DNA from: Bisporella sp. PMI_857
Lineage: Eukaryota > Ascomycota > Leotiomycetes > Helotiales > Helotiaceae
Reading direction: 5' to 3'
NCBI GenBank assembly: GCA_021307315.1
Contig: JAJSPD010000027.1
Coordinates: forward strand, 1 to 64,000
DNA: 64,000 nucleotides
Below are positions 1 to 9,810 of the stretch, piece by piece. Every line of letters begins with the position of its first letter. Position 1 is the stretch's first letter. The notes below the pieces were generated by a model, which was given only the letters and a program-made list of their open reading frames with translations, made no database searches and had not been told where the DNA came from. Both the position numbers and the translations under genes were made by a program.

Positions 1-2
1 TT

Positions 3-364
3 TGTAACAAATAGAGGGCAGCAGGAGGGATTGCAATATAACAGATAAAATATGTGACTAGCGATGTCGTTGCAATAGTGATGAATTGATATTAGAAGTA
101 TGCTTGTAAGTCTAACATGGAAGGAAAAACTCAAGCTTGCCTTGTTCAGAAAGCTCTAGCTGTTCCTTATATCTTTTACTGTGCTGTAGCTGGAAGCCTG
201 TGGCTGTTGGAGCTGTTGTAGCTGTGAGCCTGTGGCTGTTGGAGCTGCTGTAGCTGGAAGCCTGTGGCTGCTGTAGCTGTAAGCCCGTGGCTGGCCATGG
301 GCGGAGCGTGCCGCTTGCAGCCCTGAAAGTCCTACAGCTGAAAACCCTTCGGCTGACTGTTACA
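3..364. repeat. LTR, family F1 (TGTAACAA...TGTTACA)
   Basis: The stretch begins TGTAACAA and ends TGTTACA, the TG...CA form of an LTR, and is closely repeated at 13252-13646. It contains a degenerate GCTGTAGCTG/GAGCCTGTGGCTG minisatellite (about 185-295). It interrupts a minus-strand reverse transcriptase frame, so it is an insertion into an older gypsy element. Its left flank lies at the window edge, so the target duplication cannot be checked, and it could belong to an element extending to the left. Confidence 0.8.
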
Positions 365-1466
365 ACAATAAACTTTAAATACTTAGTACTAGTAACGCTG
401 AATTCTAATTTTTTAATATCGACTTGTAAACCGGTTTTGCGTAACTGCTTTAAAATTTGTTTTACGTGTAATTCGTGTTTGCGAAATTTTAACGAGTAAA
501 TCAAAATATTATTTAAATATACTGTACAAAATACGTCGAGATAGTCGAACAAAACGTCGTTTATATAATGCTAATACGTGGCAAACCTATTAGTTAATTT
601 TTCGAACAAAACTTTACACTTGTAAGCTTCGTATCGCGTACGAAACGTTGTTAGCTTTTTTGAATCAAAGTTTATGCAAATTCTGTGAAACGCTTGCTTA
701 ATATTCAGCTTAGTAAAAATTTTAGCTTTTAAAATCCGAGCTAGCGTTTTTTCGATTAGCAGTAATAAATAGCGGTTATTTTTTGTAAGACTGTTTAGCT
801 TACGAAAATCGATACAAAACCGTAAATTTTTGTTAAGTTTTTATACAAATAGCACAAAAACAGCGAAAAGTGCTTAGCTAGCAGCAATAAATCTTTTGTT
901 TAAATTTTCGATTAGAAATCATTTAATTTTTTTTTTAGCTTTTTTGTAAACTATTAACGCAATAAGCTATAGTTTAAGCTTTTTTTGCTGTTCGGATTTT
1001 CGAGCTGAATTTTGTGATTATACGGCCGATAAAGTAGTAGTATATTAAAAACTATTTTCGAGCAAATATTAGCGTAAAATCGATATTTTTTCGACAAAAC
1101 ACGTCGTAATTACTTTATTTCTGTTTTTTTAGCTTGTTGTTCGTCGATATCGAGCTTAACAATTTTGCGTTTTTTTAGAATTTCGTCGATTTCGTATAAG
1201 CTAGTCGCAAAAAGTTCGTTTTTTTTTCTGCTGTAAACTAGTATGGAATTTAATAGCAAAAACGCTGCAAATATCGATAGTCGGTTTTTGCTTCGAAAAT
1301 TAAATAAACTAATACTTACGGTTCGTTACAAGTCGTTGGCTTTTTAACTTGCTTTTTATAACTTTGTATTGTTTTTGTTGATTTTCTGTTATAAGCTAGC
1401 GCTCGACCGCCGCAATAACTTTTTCGATTTCCAGAAATTTTCGTGTAACTAATTTCGCCGAATAGC
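365..1466 (-). mobile_element. Ty3/gypsy reverse transcriptase relic
   Basis: The minus strand reads through an RT core just inside the F1 LTR: YLNNILIYS around 490-525 is the YLDDILIYS catalytic box with both Asp codons turned to Asn (G-to-A, as RIP causes). It is followed by HVKQILKQLRKTGLQ and KYLKF, the usual residues after the RT active site. The rest, up to 1466, is AT-rich and full of stops. Similar residues occur on the plus strand near 17460-17800. Inactive. Confidence 0.75.
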
Positions 1467-1668
1467 TGTAAGGTGCTAGAGTAGTGTGGCACAAATCAAC
1501 TCATATTGAACAAAGACTAATCTCTACTCTTTCTACTACGTCCCGAGTCCTCTACTTATACTCTCCGAACCCCTGGCGGCTCTTTACGTGCCTTTACATG
1601 CCAAGTTTCAGTGCCTTTACCGAGCCCTTTTCATTGCCTCTCAGCACGTGACATCCTGGCGCCTGACA
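1467..1668 (-). repeat. LTR, family F4 (3' LTR of a truncated inverted gypsy copy)
   Basis: A 202-bp unit from TGTAAGGTGC to GCGCCTGACA, the reverse complement of the LTRs at 46254-46455 and 53137-53337. The bases that follow match the reverse complement of the region next to the 3' LTR of that full-length element, so this is the 3' LTR of a minus-strand copy. Confidence 0.9.
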
Positions 1669-2020
1669 TTGCTTCCTTTTCTAAAACGTCGTCCCGACGT
1701 TCACGCTGGTATTGTAAGCGTCAAGTGCTGATATTGTAGCTTAATATTGTTGCCAGCTCGTATAATAGTCGAAAGTAAGTCGGAAAAAGCTCGTGGCGAA
1801 TAAGCAACTTAAGTACAATAGAAAGCCGAGTACAATAGGAACAATCAACAATACCCGCCCTAAATGAATAAGTAACAACAACAATAGCTTCCAGTTATAA
1901 ATAAAAGTAAGTAATAATCGAATCTTAGCTTATAAGTAGGCGCTTTTCCACCGCTAAGCTACGCTTTCTTTTCTTTGCAACACTACTATTAACACTATCA
2001 CTACTACCACTACTACTACT

Positions 2021-2182
2021 ATGTTTGCCCGCCGTTCCGCTTTCGTTTCGGCTTCGGCTACTTTCGTTTACTTTCGCTGTGCAAAAATCGCGGGTTTTAA
2101 ACTCGAAGTCTGCTGCTCTTTCGACAAAAAAAGTAGCAATAAGTGTTTTCGCTGCCGCGGCTTTAAAGCCAAATGTTTCCCC
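2021..2182 (+). pseudogene. First exon of the opposite-strand gene of the F4 gypsy element (second copy)
   Basis: A 54-codon frame from ATG 2021 to a GTAAGT donor at 2183, running opposite to the host retroelement. It ends with C-x2-C-x6-C (KCFRCRGFKAKC). The same frame, same length and same donor exist in the full-length element at 52629-52790. Downstream sequence diverges within about 25 bp, so the second exon is lost here and this copy is a fragment. Confidence 0.5.
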
Positions 2183-2511
2183 GTAAGTATTTTATAGCTT
2201 CGTATTATGTACGACGGTTAGCAGGACCCAGATTCAAGGTCGGTTACGTAATAGAGTCCGAAAAAGTCCTGGGACTCCAGAACAATACAAAAACTTTAGC
2301 ACTTAACTATAGTATATAAGTATTCGTAGTTTCGTAGTTTAGGAGTTTCGTGCTCAACTTTTATTATAGTTTAGCAATATAGTTTATCTTGTTATACTTG
2401 TAACGTTTCACTTTTTAGTGAAGAGCAGTGTCTAGTCTATTTCATATATACCATACCAACCAACGAGCCCCAAGCCCAGCTATCTAAGCCCAAGGCTACC
2501 CCGTACGTTAC

Positions 2512-2990
2512 AAAAAGCCATTTTCCGTGTTTTTACTAAAATCGTAGTATATAATGCCGGTGCTGGCTTTTTCCGGTACACAAACAAAAACGTCGCTAAG
2601 CCGGATATCGCGATACTTTGCGGGAAATTTCGGATAGATATTTAGAAGGCTAGCAGCTACTTCGACTAACAACGCAAACCAAATGTTACGGAACCGCGCT
2701 TTTACTTAGTTTACGAAAGCCGCGGCAAAGCCGACACTGTAGTTTTGCTTTGCCGGCCACGTTGTAACTACGACATTGTGCCCGTTGATCTTGCTTTTAA
2801 TATATATGTAGTCGTTGCTTCGAACTGTTTCAAAATGCTCGTCGTGTTTTTTATCCAGTACGCCCAGAGCGGCTTCTGCCTCGACGAGTAGCACGGCTAT
2901 TTATGCGATCGTATAATTATCGTAGCTGAAAGTTAGGCTTATCGTGGTCAGGGCAACTAGTTGCGGGGAAACTTTAATTTGGTCAGACAT
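2512..2990 (-). pseudogene. RIP-inactivated nucleoside phosphorylase-like gene (PNP_UDP type, N-terminal part)
   Basis: From an ATG at 2988-2990 the minus strand reads DNYTIA, a TAG/TAA-type break, then IAVLLVEAEAALGVLDKKH, then GHNVVVTTWPA, a stop, FRNIWFALLVEVAA, and RDIRLSDVFVCVPE followed by YYDFSKN. This order matches the phosphorylase domain that heads many fungal NLR or ankyrin proteins: YTVGWICALP, LDEEH, GKHNVVIA, FPSIRFGLMVGIGGG, DIRLGDVVVS, QYDFGK. The Trp expected after YTIA is a stop, and glycines of the GIGGG loop are changed to E/A, both as G-to-A RIP would do. Only about 150 codons remain; no NACHT or repeat part is visible. Family assignment is from recalled motifs. Confidence 0.75.
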
Positions 2991-5463
2991 TTACGGATAA
3001 AAATGATTCGAGGTAAAGTAGCGACAGGCCAAACAACGAGAAACTTAGCGCCCCAATATTATTCTTTCTTTTAACGCATGTGGACTTCGCTGATAAACGA
3101 AGCGTGTAGTATAGAAGTTCGAATCTATAGGCTATCGGACGACTGTGGATAGCTAGAAGAAAGTGGGCTAAGGGTCCCAATTGTAAATCTGGAGATCTTT
3201 ATTAACCGAGATCTCGTGATAAATCCTGTCCCTGTCAAATCCCACTATCAAAAACATTATATAAATATTCAAACACGAATAACTACGCCAAATCAGACGT
3301 TATTGACAACTCTGTTAATTCAATTCGATCAGGAGAGTTTCTAAATCTTTCTTAAACAGCGGCACACTTTGGATGTGATCGTACGTCGATTGCCAAAAGG
3401 CTGAAAGGTCAAACTTGTCATAAATCCAATGCAGACTCTATTGGCCCTACAGACCTTCAGGAACAAGAGCTCATTTGTAGGATTAACTATTTGAGTGAGA
3501 AACAAATGCCTCCTACCGGTAGAATAGTCAGGACCCTTGCGGAAGAGCCAAAAGGAGAAGGTGTGGGGAATGATAGAAAATGGAATACACAGTGATAATC
3601 AGAAGGTATTGGTGATGCAGTTTAGGCTCTCTATTACCTGTGTCTAGCATACAGATTTGTAGTCATTTGTGTGAGAGAAAAGTCTTCCGCGCTAGTGTCC
3701 TCAAATCCTAACAAGACACATGCGATAGGGGCCTATACCTTCTGATCATCACTGTGTATTCCGTGTTCTAACAATAATGCGCGTACCTGTGAGATTATAG
3801 AAGAAGTATCCGAGGAAGAGGATTCTGAGTAGTTTTCTTCAATTATAAGTATTGTGGTCGAAGTATTGTAATATTTGTTGGAGTAGCGGCCCATGCGATA
3901 AGATGAAAAGATGCCCATCTTTCGTTACCCCAGGTTCCAGCGCTGGCAAGGAATATTTGGGGTGGTAGAGGCGTCAGGCCTTGGCGCAGCATTGAGCCAA
4001 CTTCAAACCTCTAATTCCGGACATTCAGGGATTTTGAGCACGAAAAATTCGATGTAGCAATGAGACGTGTTGATTGCGACGGTGGGGGTTCTGGAATAGA
4101 AGCTTTGGAGGGGCAATGTAGCGGTATCCATTTCGCGCCATCAGTCAATCGCCATCTATATGTGATATCGCAAGTTCCCCCTATTATTGCTCGCCGCTCG
4201 ATTTTTTTACATCTAGCATTCAAATCTTGTTATACTCGAAAGCATCATCAGGAGGAAAACTGGTCGCCTGCGCTTTGGAACGAGAATTTATACGACAAGG
4301 CTTTATGTCTTCAGGAAATTTTCAACAGCTTTCGAGGCCACTGAGTCTTTTTATACCAGCGGCCGGTTTATATAGTCATCGACAACCCAACACTGCAAGA
4401 AATTCTAAGAAATATAGCACCGGTCCTATAAATTCTCAGTGCTTTCATGACATTTCTTTCACAAAGCTATTGCTTGGAAACCTTGGAATTCACGATGGAC
4501 GTTCAGAGATATACCACACATTACAGATCTTTGATAAAGGATCCTCCGATAAGTTCGGACTGTAAATATTTGTGTATGTTATAGCAAAAGCTGTTGGGCG
4601 TTTATGTTGCACCGAATAGTCCAAGAGAAGTTTTTTTACTCACCGATATCCGGAATCATTTTTTGTTTCTACTATGCATCGACACTTCTCCGGATGCCAG
4701 CGAACTGGAATTAGCTGCCAGGATTAACTACGAGCTTATGGAAAAGAGTGTACTGGTACTCTTTATCAACTCTGTTGCGCCTGTACGGGCCCTGCAACCT
4801 TTAGATAGCTTGTGGATGGGAGATGAGGCTATTCCCTATAATTGGTCACCATCTTCTGCGCGATCTCGAAACCATACGGATGACGGTATTAATGGACATG
4901 ACACTTTCATGCAATTATACTTTGCATTATCTCTGAACCAACAGCAAGCTTATTTTGGATCGAATTTTCCTGAGAGAGGCTCAAGGAGGTATTGGACCTA
5001 AAGGATTTGTTCCATAACGCGCAGAACATTAGACTTGTGAAACCAATGCAAATATACACGCTGCAACTATTGAGTATCTTTCCAATCTTCGGGCGTGCTT
5101 TTACTACTCCGACACCGAAATACATCTATGTCACATGTTTGGAGTTCCTTCAGCCCAGCCCGTTTCAATTGCTCGCTGTAACCAGAACTTTTGGGACTAC
5201 GACTCCGAGGCTAAACTACAATACCAAACTCCAATAACAAACTCCAATGTGAAGTGCTAGAATAAAATCAGTGATGGTTGTCCTTTTCTTGGAACAAACA
5301 GAAATAATCCTTCGGCACCGACTTAAGTTTAAAACACTCTGATCATCAAACTGGAGTTCTGAGCCTACACATTGATTCTGCACTCGGGCCGAACCATTCT
5401 TGGTAAGTCACCAGGTGGGGCCAAACTAAAAAGGAGCTGAAGCACTCAGGGAGGAGTATAACT
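2991..5463. other. Intergenic stretch, no supported gene
   Basis: About 2.5 kb of ordinary base composition. Short open frames occur on the plus strand (4060-4344, 4227-4565, 4594-5001, 4992-5237) and on the minus strand (3733-3918), but none shows a domain I recognise and I could not join them with convincing splice sites. The run of plus-strand frames 4227-5237 may be a decayed gene. Otherwise I see nothing here. Confidence 0.4.
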
Positions 5464-6111
5464 TTATGCCTTCTGAAGTCTTTTGCAATCTCCCTTGTGA
5501 TCGAACCAGTCCTCTGCGCGGTATGGAATCAGCACTGCGCGGTCAAAATCCATACGGAAATAAGTACAGAGCCAAAACTACTTACCAGTCTGACACTCCT
5601 TATTGCAATAGTACCTCTCCTTACACTTCCCGCACCTCCGCATTCTCGGCTCCTCATCACCTAGCTGTTCTCTCCTCCCACACCCACTACAAACTTCAGC
5701 CCACTGTCCCCTATTTAAAACAGTTTCCACCGCAACAAGCGTCACATATCCCTGTTTCTTGACCTGTCCCGTTCTCCTAAGTATATTCTGTGCCTCCAAC
5801 TGCTCCAAAATTCCCTCATTCTCAGAATAAGTTTTCATCCAGAATGTCTTCCTCAACGGATCATTCGAGGGTGTTGGGGGTTCAGAGGACCCAGCTGTAA
5901 GGGCGGCGAACAGCGGGTCGAGGTATTCGTCAAAGGGGTTGCGGCGCGAGTGGATGAGCATGAGGTTGGGGTTTTCGACGTTGTAGCCGAGGGGGTAGCG
6001 GCAGAGAAGCATCTCCATGGGATTCGTCAGGGGGTGTTCTGTAGAGGGAGGACCGGAGGGTTGGCTGTCGCGGGTTAAGTGGAAAGAGCGAAGGGGTGGG
6101 AGAGTTGACAT
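5464..6111 (-). CDS. MYND-type zinc finger protein, two exons
   Basis: Exon 1 is 5586-6111 and exon 2 is 5464-5513, separated by a 72-bp intron (donor GTAAGT, acceptor CGCGCAG). Joining them completes the finger: VCSGCG, then RRCGKCKERYYCNKECQ, then TEDWFDHKGDCKRLQK, the full C-x2-C, C-x2-C, C-x3-C, H-x3-C pattern of a MYND domain at the extreme C-terminus. The product is 191 residues; residues 1-150 have no domain I recognise. MYND fingers bind short proline-rich peptides and usually mediate protein contacts. The gene is divergent from the one at 6483, sharing a 371-bp promoter region. Without the splice the frame would stop inside the finger, so the two-exon model is well supported. Confidence 0.85.
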
Positions 6112-6482
6112 GACGGCGAATTGGAAGATGGTGGTTATTTGGTTGTTTGATCGGAAAGTGATTTGAATGAGTCGGGAGTGTTAGCATTTAGGACCTTTTA
6201 GCTCAATCTACTGCTACAATGAATCCTTCGAAAGGATAGAGTGCTTGAGGGAAGGCCGGACGCGGGGTTGGGGGACGAAGAAAGCTTTTGGAAGTTCTTG
6301 TTTGGGGCTTAGCGGAGTCGCGAATTCACATGACTGCGTTCTTGAAACACATTATCGCCGTCCTAACGCGTCTTACATCCATGGAACGTCTAACTCCCAC
6401 ATTTACTTTACAACTTTCTCCACATTTCGAATCGTCCAACTTGTCGATCTGGATCAATAGTACAATATCGACAGGACCCACC
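6112..6482. promoter_or_regulatory. Bidirectional promoter region
   Basis: The 371 bp between the start codons of the divergent genes at 6111 (minus) and 6483 (plus) must hold both promoters. No specific site is recognisable. The plus-strand start lies in CACCATGG, a strong eukaryotic initiation context. Confidence 0.4.
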
Positions 6483-7343
6483 ATGGTGCGACAAACACGC
6501 CTAGCCTTCGGCCCCAAAAGCTCCAACGTAGATGCCAGTGCCGGCGAGAAACGCAAACGCTCAATCACCGAAGACGACGCGTCCGATTTCTCCGACGCCC
6601 AAAAAAACAAGGGGAAGAAGGCCAAATCCACCAAGGCAGCCCCCAAGCAACCGAAGAAACCGAAGCCTGAACAAGCCTACAAAAAAGCCATCGCCGAAGT
6701 CGACAAAAAAGTAAAATCCCTAAATGCCAAGGCCAAGAGACAAGGTCCCAACAGCCGCTCCATAACATCTGATACCTACTCTGCAGCCATGGTCAAATTC
6801 CTCCCTGAGGCCACAAAACTCTCGGCGGTGGACGAGGAGGGTGTAAGATGCGCCTTCAACCTTCTGCTTCATCTAGCTTGGAACGCATATGGGGACATTA
6901 ATGCCAGTTTCAAGATGAGCGGGTATGGCGGACATGAGAGTACATATCCATTGATGGACGAGAAAATGATGAAGATTATCGAGCTACTTGCTGTCATCAC
7001 GGACTCATCGACCATTCCCACCCCCGCTGTAATTGTACCGCGCCGCTGGACAGACGAAAACGCGGAGGTTGGCAAATTCAAGACGGGAAGACCGAATAAA
7101 CAGCAGCGAAGTCAAATCGCGCGGCAGCATGAAGAATACGACAAGGAGAGGAATGATCTAGCTAGGGAAAGGAGGGAGACTACCACGGGTATGGAGTGGA
7201 TCAACAATGCTATCGGCGAACTCACGGAGTCGAGAGACTATATCAAGGGGTATGGCCATAATGGGTTCTTCACGAAGAGTATTGCGAGACTCGAAGAGCT
7301 GAGAGCTGAGAGCCAAGCCTACAGGCAACAAATAGTTCAGTAA
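6483..7343 (+). CDS. Hypothetical basic, probably nuclear protein
   Basis: A 286-residue open frame. The frame is open further upstream (from 6288), but ATG 6483 lies in CACCATGG and starts MVRQTRLAFG, a more plausible N-terminus than the low-quality upstream extension. Residues about 20-75 are rich in Lys/Pro with bipartite nuclear-localisation-like clusters (GEKRKRS, KNKGKKAKS, KQPKKPKPEQ). The middle is probably helical. Residues about 215-245 (RQHEEYDKERNDLARERRE) are highly charged and could form a short coiled coil. I do not recognise the family. Base composition is gene-like, no stops or frameshifts are visible, and it is a single exon. Confidence 0.75.
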   Translation: MVRQTRLAFGPKSSNVDASAGEKRKRSITEDDASDFSDAQKNKGKKAKSTKAAPKQPKKPKPEQAYKKAIAEVDKKVKSLNAKAKRQGPNSRSITSDTYSAAMVKFLPEATKLSAVDEEGVRCAFNLLLHLAWNAYGDINASFKMSGYGGHESTYPLMDEKMMKIIELLAVITDSSTIPTPAVIVPRRWTDENAEVGKFKTGRPNKQQRSQIARQHEEYDKERNDLARERRETTTGMEWINNAIGELTESRDYIKGYGHNGFFTKSIARLEELRAESQAYRQQIVQ

Positions 7344-7659
7344 CGATCTCTTATAACACCTAAAACGCTGCTATTCATTACTGTGATCACCAAGAAACAA
7401 TACTTTGTATCAACTTAAATCTTCACTTCGTCACGCAAACATACACCTAATGTCAGTACATTCATATGAAGAAGACTCCTTGCACATCCCTCACAATAAT
7501 CCATGCCCGACTTTTAAATTTTTAAACGACAAGTTAGAGCTGCACAACCGCTTCCTCGCCACCTGTACTCAGCCAATCATATCCGCGACAGTAAACTTAA
7601 TTCCATTCCCCTTCCTTCAGCACCAGCAGCCCTTCAACAAAGCCCGACTCTTCACTTCA

Positions 7660-8470
7660 ACACCACGCCACTAACTTTCGAATCTTCCGCAGCCTTAGCA
7701 CTCCCAAAAGCGATTGTGGAAACAGATATCCAACCAGGAGCGGCAGCTGGCTCTCCTTCCCGAGATAATTCGGTTCCTGAAGAAACTTCACAAAATCCAA
7801 ATGAAGGGTGCTGTAGATATTACGCAGCAGATCAATACAGCGCATATGGAGAGCAAAGTAATCAATATTCAGCGCCAAGATGTCGGCTTGGATATTCTCC
7901 TGGAGAAATGAGATGAAAGGTACGGGTAAAAAGGGCGAAGCATGCCGCTGCTTTTTCGACGAGGCGCAAAGGAGCCCCTGGATCCGGGGGAAGGTAACGT
8001 CAGAGGAAGCCTCATTTTCACAATACTGAGGCTTGAATATTTTTGTGATGGCGTACGTTGTAGTCACTTCTCGCGGCCCTCGCATTGAGGCTGGAATTTG
8101 TGCCCGCATCGTGTTTCTTCCTTCCCGATGATGGGGAGCGAACATGGAGGCGCTCCGTCACATAACTAGGTAGAAGCGCTTGAGATAACTGGTCGGGGTT
8201 ATCAGGGTAGTCTCCGACGAAAATGCGTTCTTTGCTGTGCATATTGATTACGGCTTCGGGATCTTCCCATGGCGGAAAGCTGGTGTTGGGAGATTCGTGC
8301 TTGACGGCGTTGTAGAGGTGAAGTACAGAGGGTAGGGAACCCCATGCGTTGACTAACGTGATACCAGCTTCTCCGGTCTCATATTTAGGCGGAATAGCAC
8401 GAGTCCGCAGAGTAACGGGTGTCGAGAAAATAAGCTGTATAGTCGTATGATAGACGGTGGCAGTTTGGCT
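7660..8470 (-). pseudogene. Decayed C-terminal part of a large fungal protein (DUF6604-like)
   Basis: Several minus-strand frames line up in order as one protein: HPLLCGLVLFRLNM, then frame change, EAGITLVNAWGSLPSVLHLY, NMHSKERIFVGDYP, frame change, YLKRFYLVM, stop, SASMFAPHHREGRN, GPREVTT, and near the end NIDYFALHMRCIDLLR and ESQLPLLVGYLF. From memory this order matches the C-terminal region of the large fungal proteins carrying DUF6604. At least two frameshifts and one stop break it, and no N-terminal part is seen upstream. The name is tentative; the reading as a broken gene is firmer. Confidence 0.55.
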
Positions 8471-8485
8471 GACTATGGAATGTGA

Positions 8486-9290
8486 CTACGAAATCATTTT
8501 CATATCGTCCCCCAGTGTAATAATATTTGCAGTCACTACTCTCCTGATCTGGTATGTTTTCGACAGCACTGCCTCCAAGTCGTCGCTCGGTGCCGCCAGC
8601 TCACTAATATCCCACGCCTCCTTCAACGCCTGTACCGACTCCTTCGCGTCCTCAGCACTATCGTCATTCAGCAGTGCCCACTTATTATCATCCTTCTCCG
8701 TAAAAGCTCCATCCTTCTTCGACTTGATCCTAATCGACTGATAGCCCAAGACAAAATCATCGCTCCCGCCAAGCTTCACCGTAATCTTACTTGTCCTCTC
8801 CCTTTTCACCTCCGGCCCACCACCAACCAGCACCCCGCTCTGAGTCCCGTCCAAGCCAACCTTCACCTCAGCACCAGATCCCTCCCCTCGACTCGTCTCC
8901 ACCGTCCCGCCTTCACCACAGGATCGAGCAAGCTGCGCGAGATGTACGTCTCGTCCGGCAGGAAATACCGCGTGTCTGGCCTGGCGCACTTGTACACTTC
9001 GTTGAAGTCGCGCTTGCCATTGAGCGCCAGGTCGGCTCCTACGCCGAGAAGAGGTGCTAGAAATGTGGCCCAGATGCCGACGCGTCCGGACAGTAGCTGC
9101 TCGCGGGTAATACTCCAGTTTTCATTGTTGCTGGTGACGATTTCTGTGGGGGGATAGGAATACGGGTGTTTTTGTTGAGGGATCGCTTGGGATTGCGCGG
9201 ATCAATGACGAGGTTGCCGTGTGTGATCGGCCCTGTGGGGACGAAATCCTAGTTTGGGGAGAGGATGTAGGGCGGTTATATTGCGGCTAT
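8486..9290 (-). pseudogene. Decayed member of an uncharacterised fungal protein family
   Basis: Frames read in order GPITHGNLVIDPRNPKRSLN, a shift inside a run of six C at about 9145-9150, EIVTSNNENWSITREQLLSG, RVGIWATFLAPLLGVGADLA, YFLPDETYIS, then a shift and apparent loss of sequence, then EVKVGLDGTQSGVLVGGGPE, GSDDFVLGYQSIRI and a 140-codon tail ending at 8486. The blocks GVWA-Q-F / GADLS / YF-P-YI / KVGVDGT / GP-V / SSDFVFAYR recur in many uncharacterised ascomycete proteins (recalled). The missing middle and frame changes point to a pseudogene. It lies just upstream of, and on the same strand as, the DUF6604-like relic. Confidence 0.5.
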
Positions 9291-9810
9291 GATGGGGTTG
9301 AGATGTGGGATGCGGGATTCAATCAAGTAGGCGGACTCCCCTTTTATAACATTGTGCTTCCTCATCCACCGGCCGTAGTGCTGCCTAACTTTAGGCGTGC
9401 ATGCGTTTGGTTGTCTCCAACGAATCATTCTATTGTTCTTGTTAAGAGACGACTTTCCACACTAGAAGACTCGAACTTGATCAGTAGCTTGCTTGTTTCC
9501 TGTTGATGAATAATCATGTCAGTTGGCGGGGTTGTGTGCAATAAACAGCATTCGACTGATTAATTAAGACTACAGATATTGATGCTTTATATAAGCCATC
9601 TGATCGATAGGCAGCAGTAGGCTCCAATACTAAAAGCTAGTTAGAAATGGCACTCATGAGAGATGAACCAATCAGGTGACTCATCATGTGACTTATACCA
9701 ACGAACAAGTCTAAAGTCTGCTAATTGTTTGTCTTTTATCAGTTCTGTACATACCATTTGCTGTTTGTGCACGTTCAGTTGTAGGATATCTAGAATTTCA
9801 TACATGCTAG
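9291..9810. other. Intergenic, nothing recognised
   Basis: About 520 bp with an open plus-strand frame (9219-9506) lacking any recognisable domain. I see no RNA gene or repeat here. Confidence 0.4.

Larger units (their letters stand above)
1467..2207 (-). mobile_element. Truncated 3' end of an F4-family Ty3/gypsy element
   Basis: Positions 1669 to about 2207 are a mutated reverse complement of 52618-53136, including the polypurine tract (seen here as TTGCTTCC) and the GGCGGGTATTGTTG-type spacer. Similarity stops near 2207, where the copy is broken. Differences from the other copy are largely transitions. It sits between a gypsy RT relic and the phosphorylase-like relic. Confidence 0.85.

Noticed and set aside
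4060..5237. Series of four overlapping plus-strand frames
   Set aside because: No recognisable domain, no convincing splice sites to join them; left as intergenic with a note.
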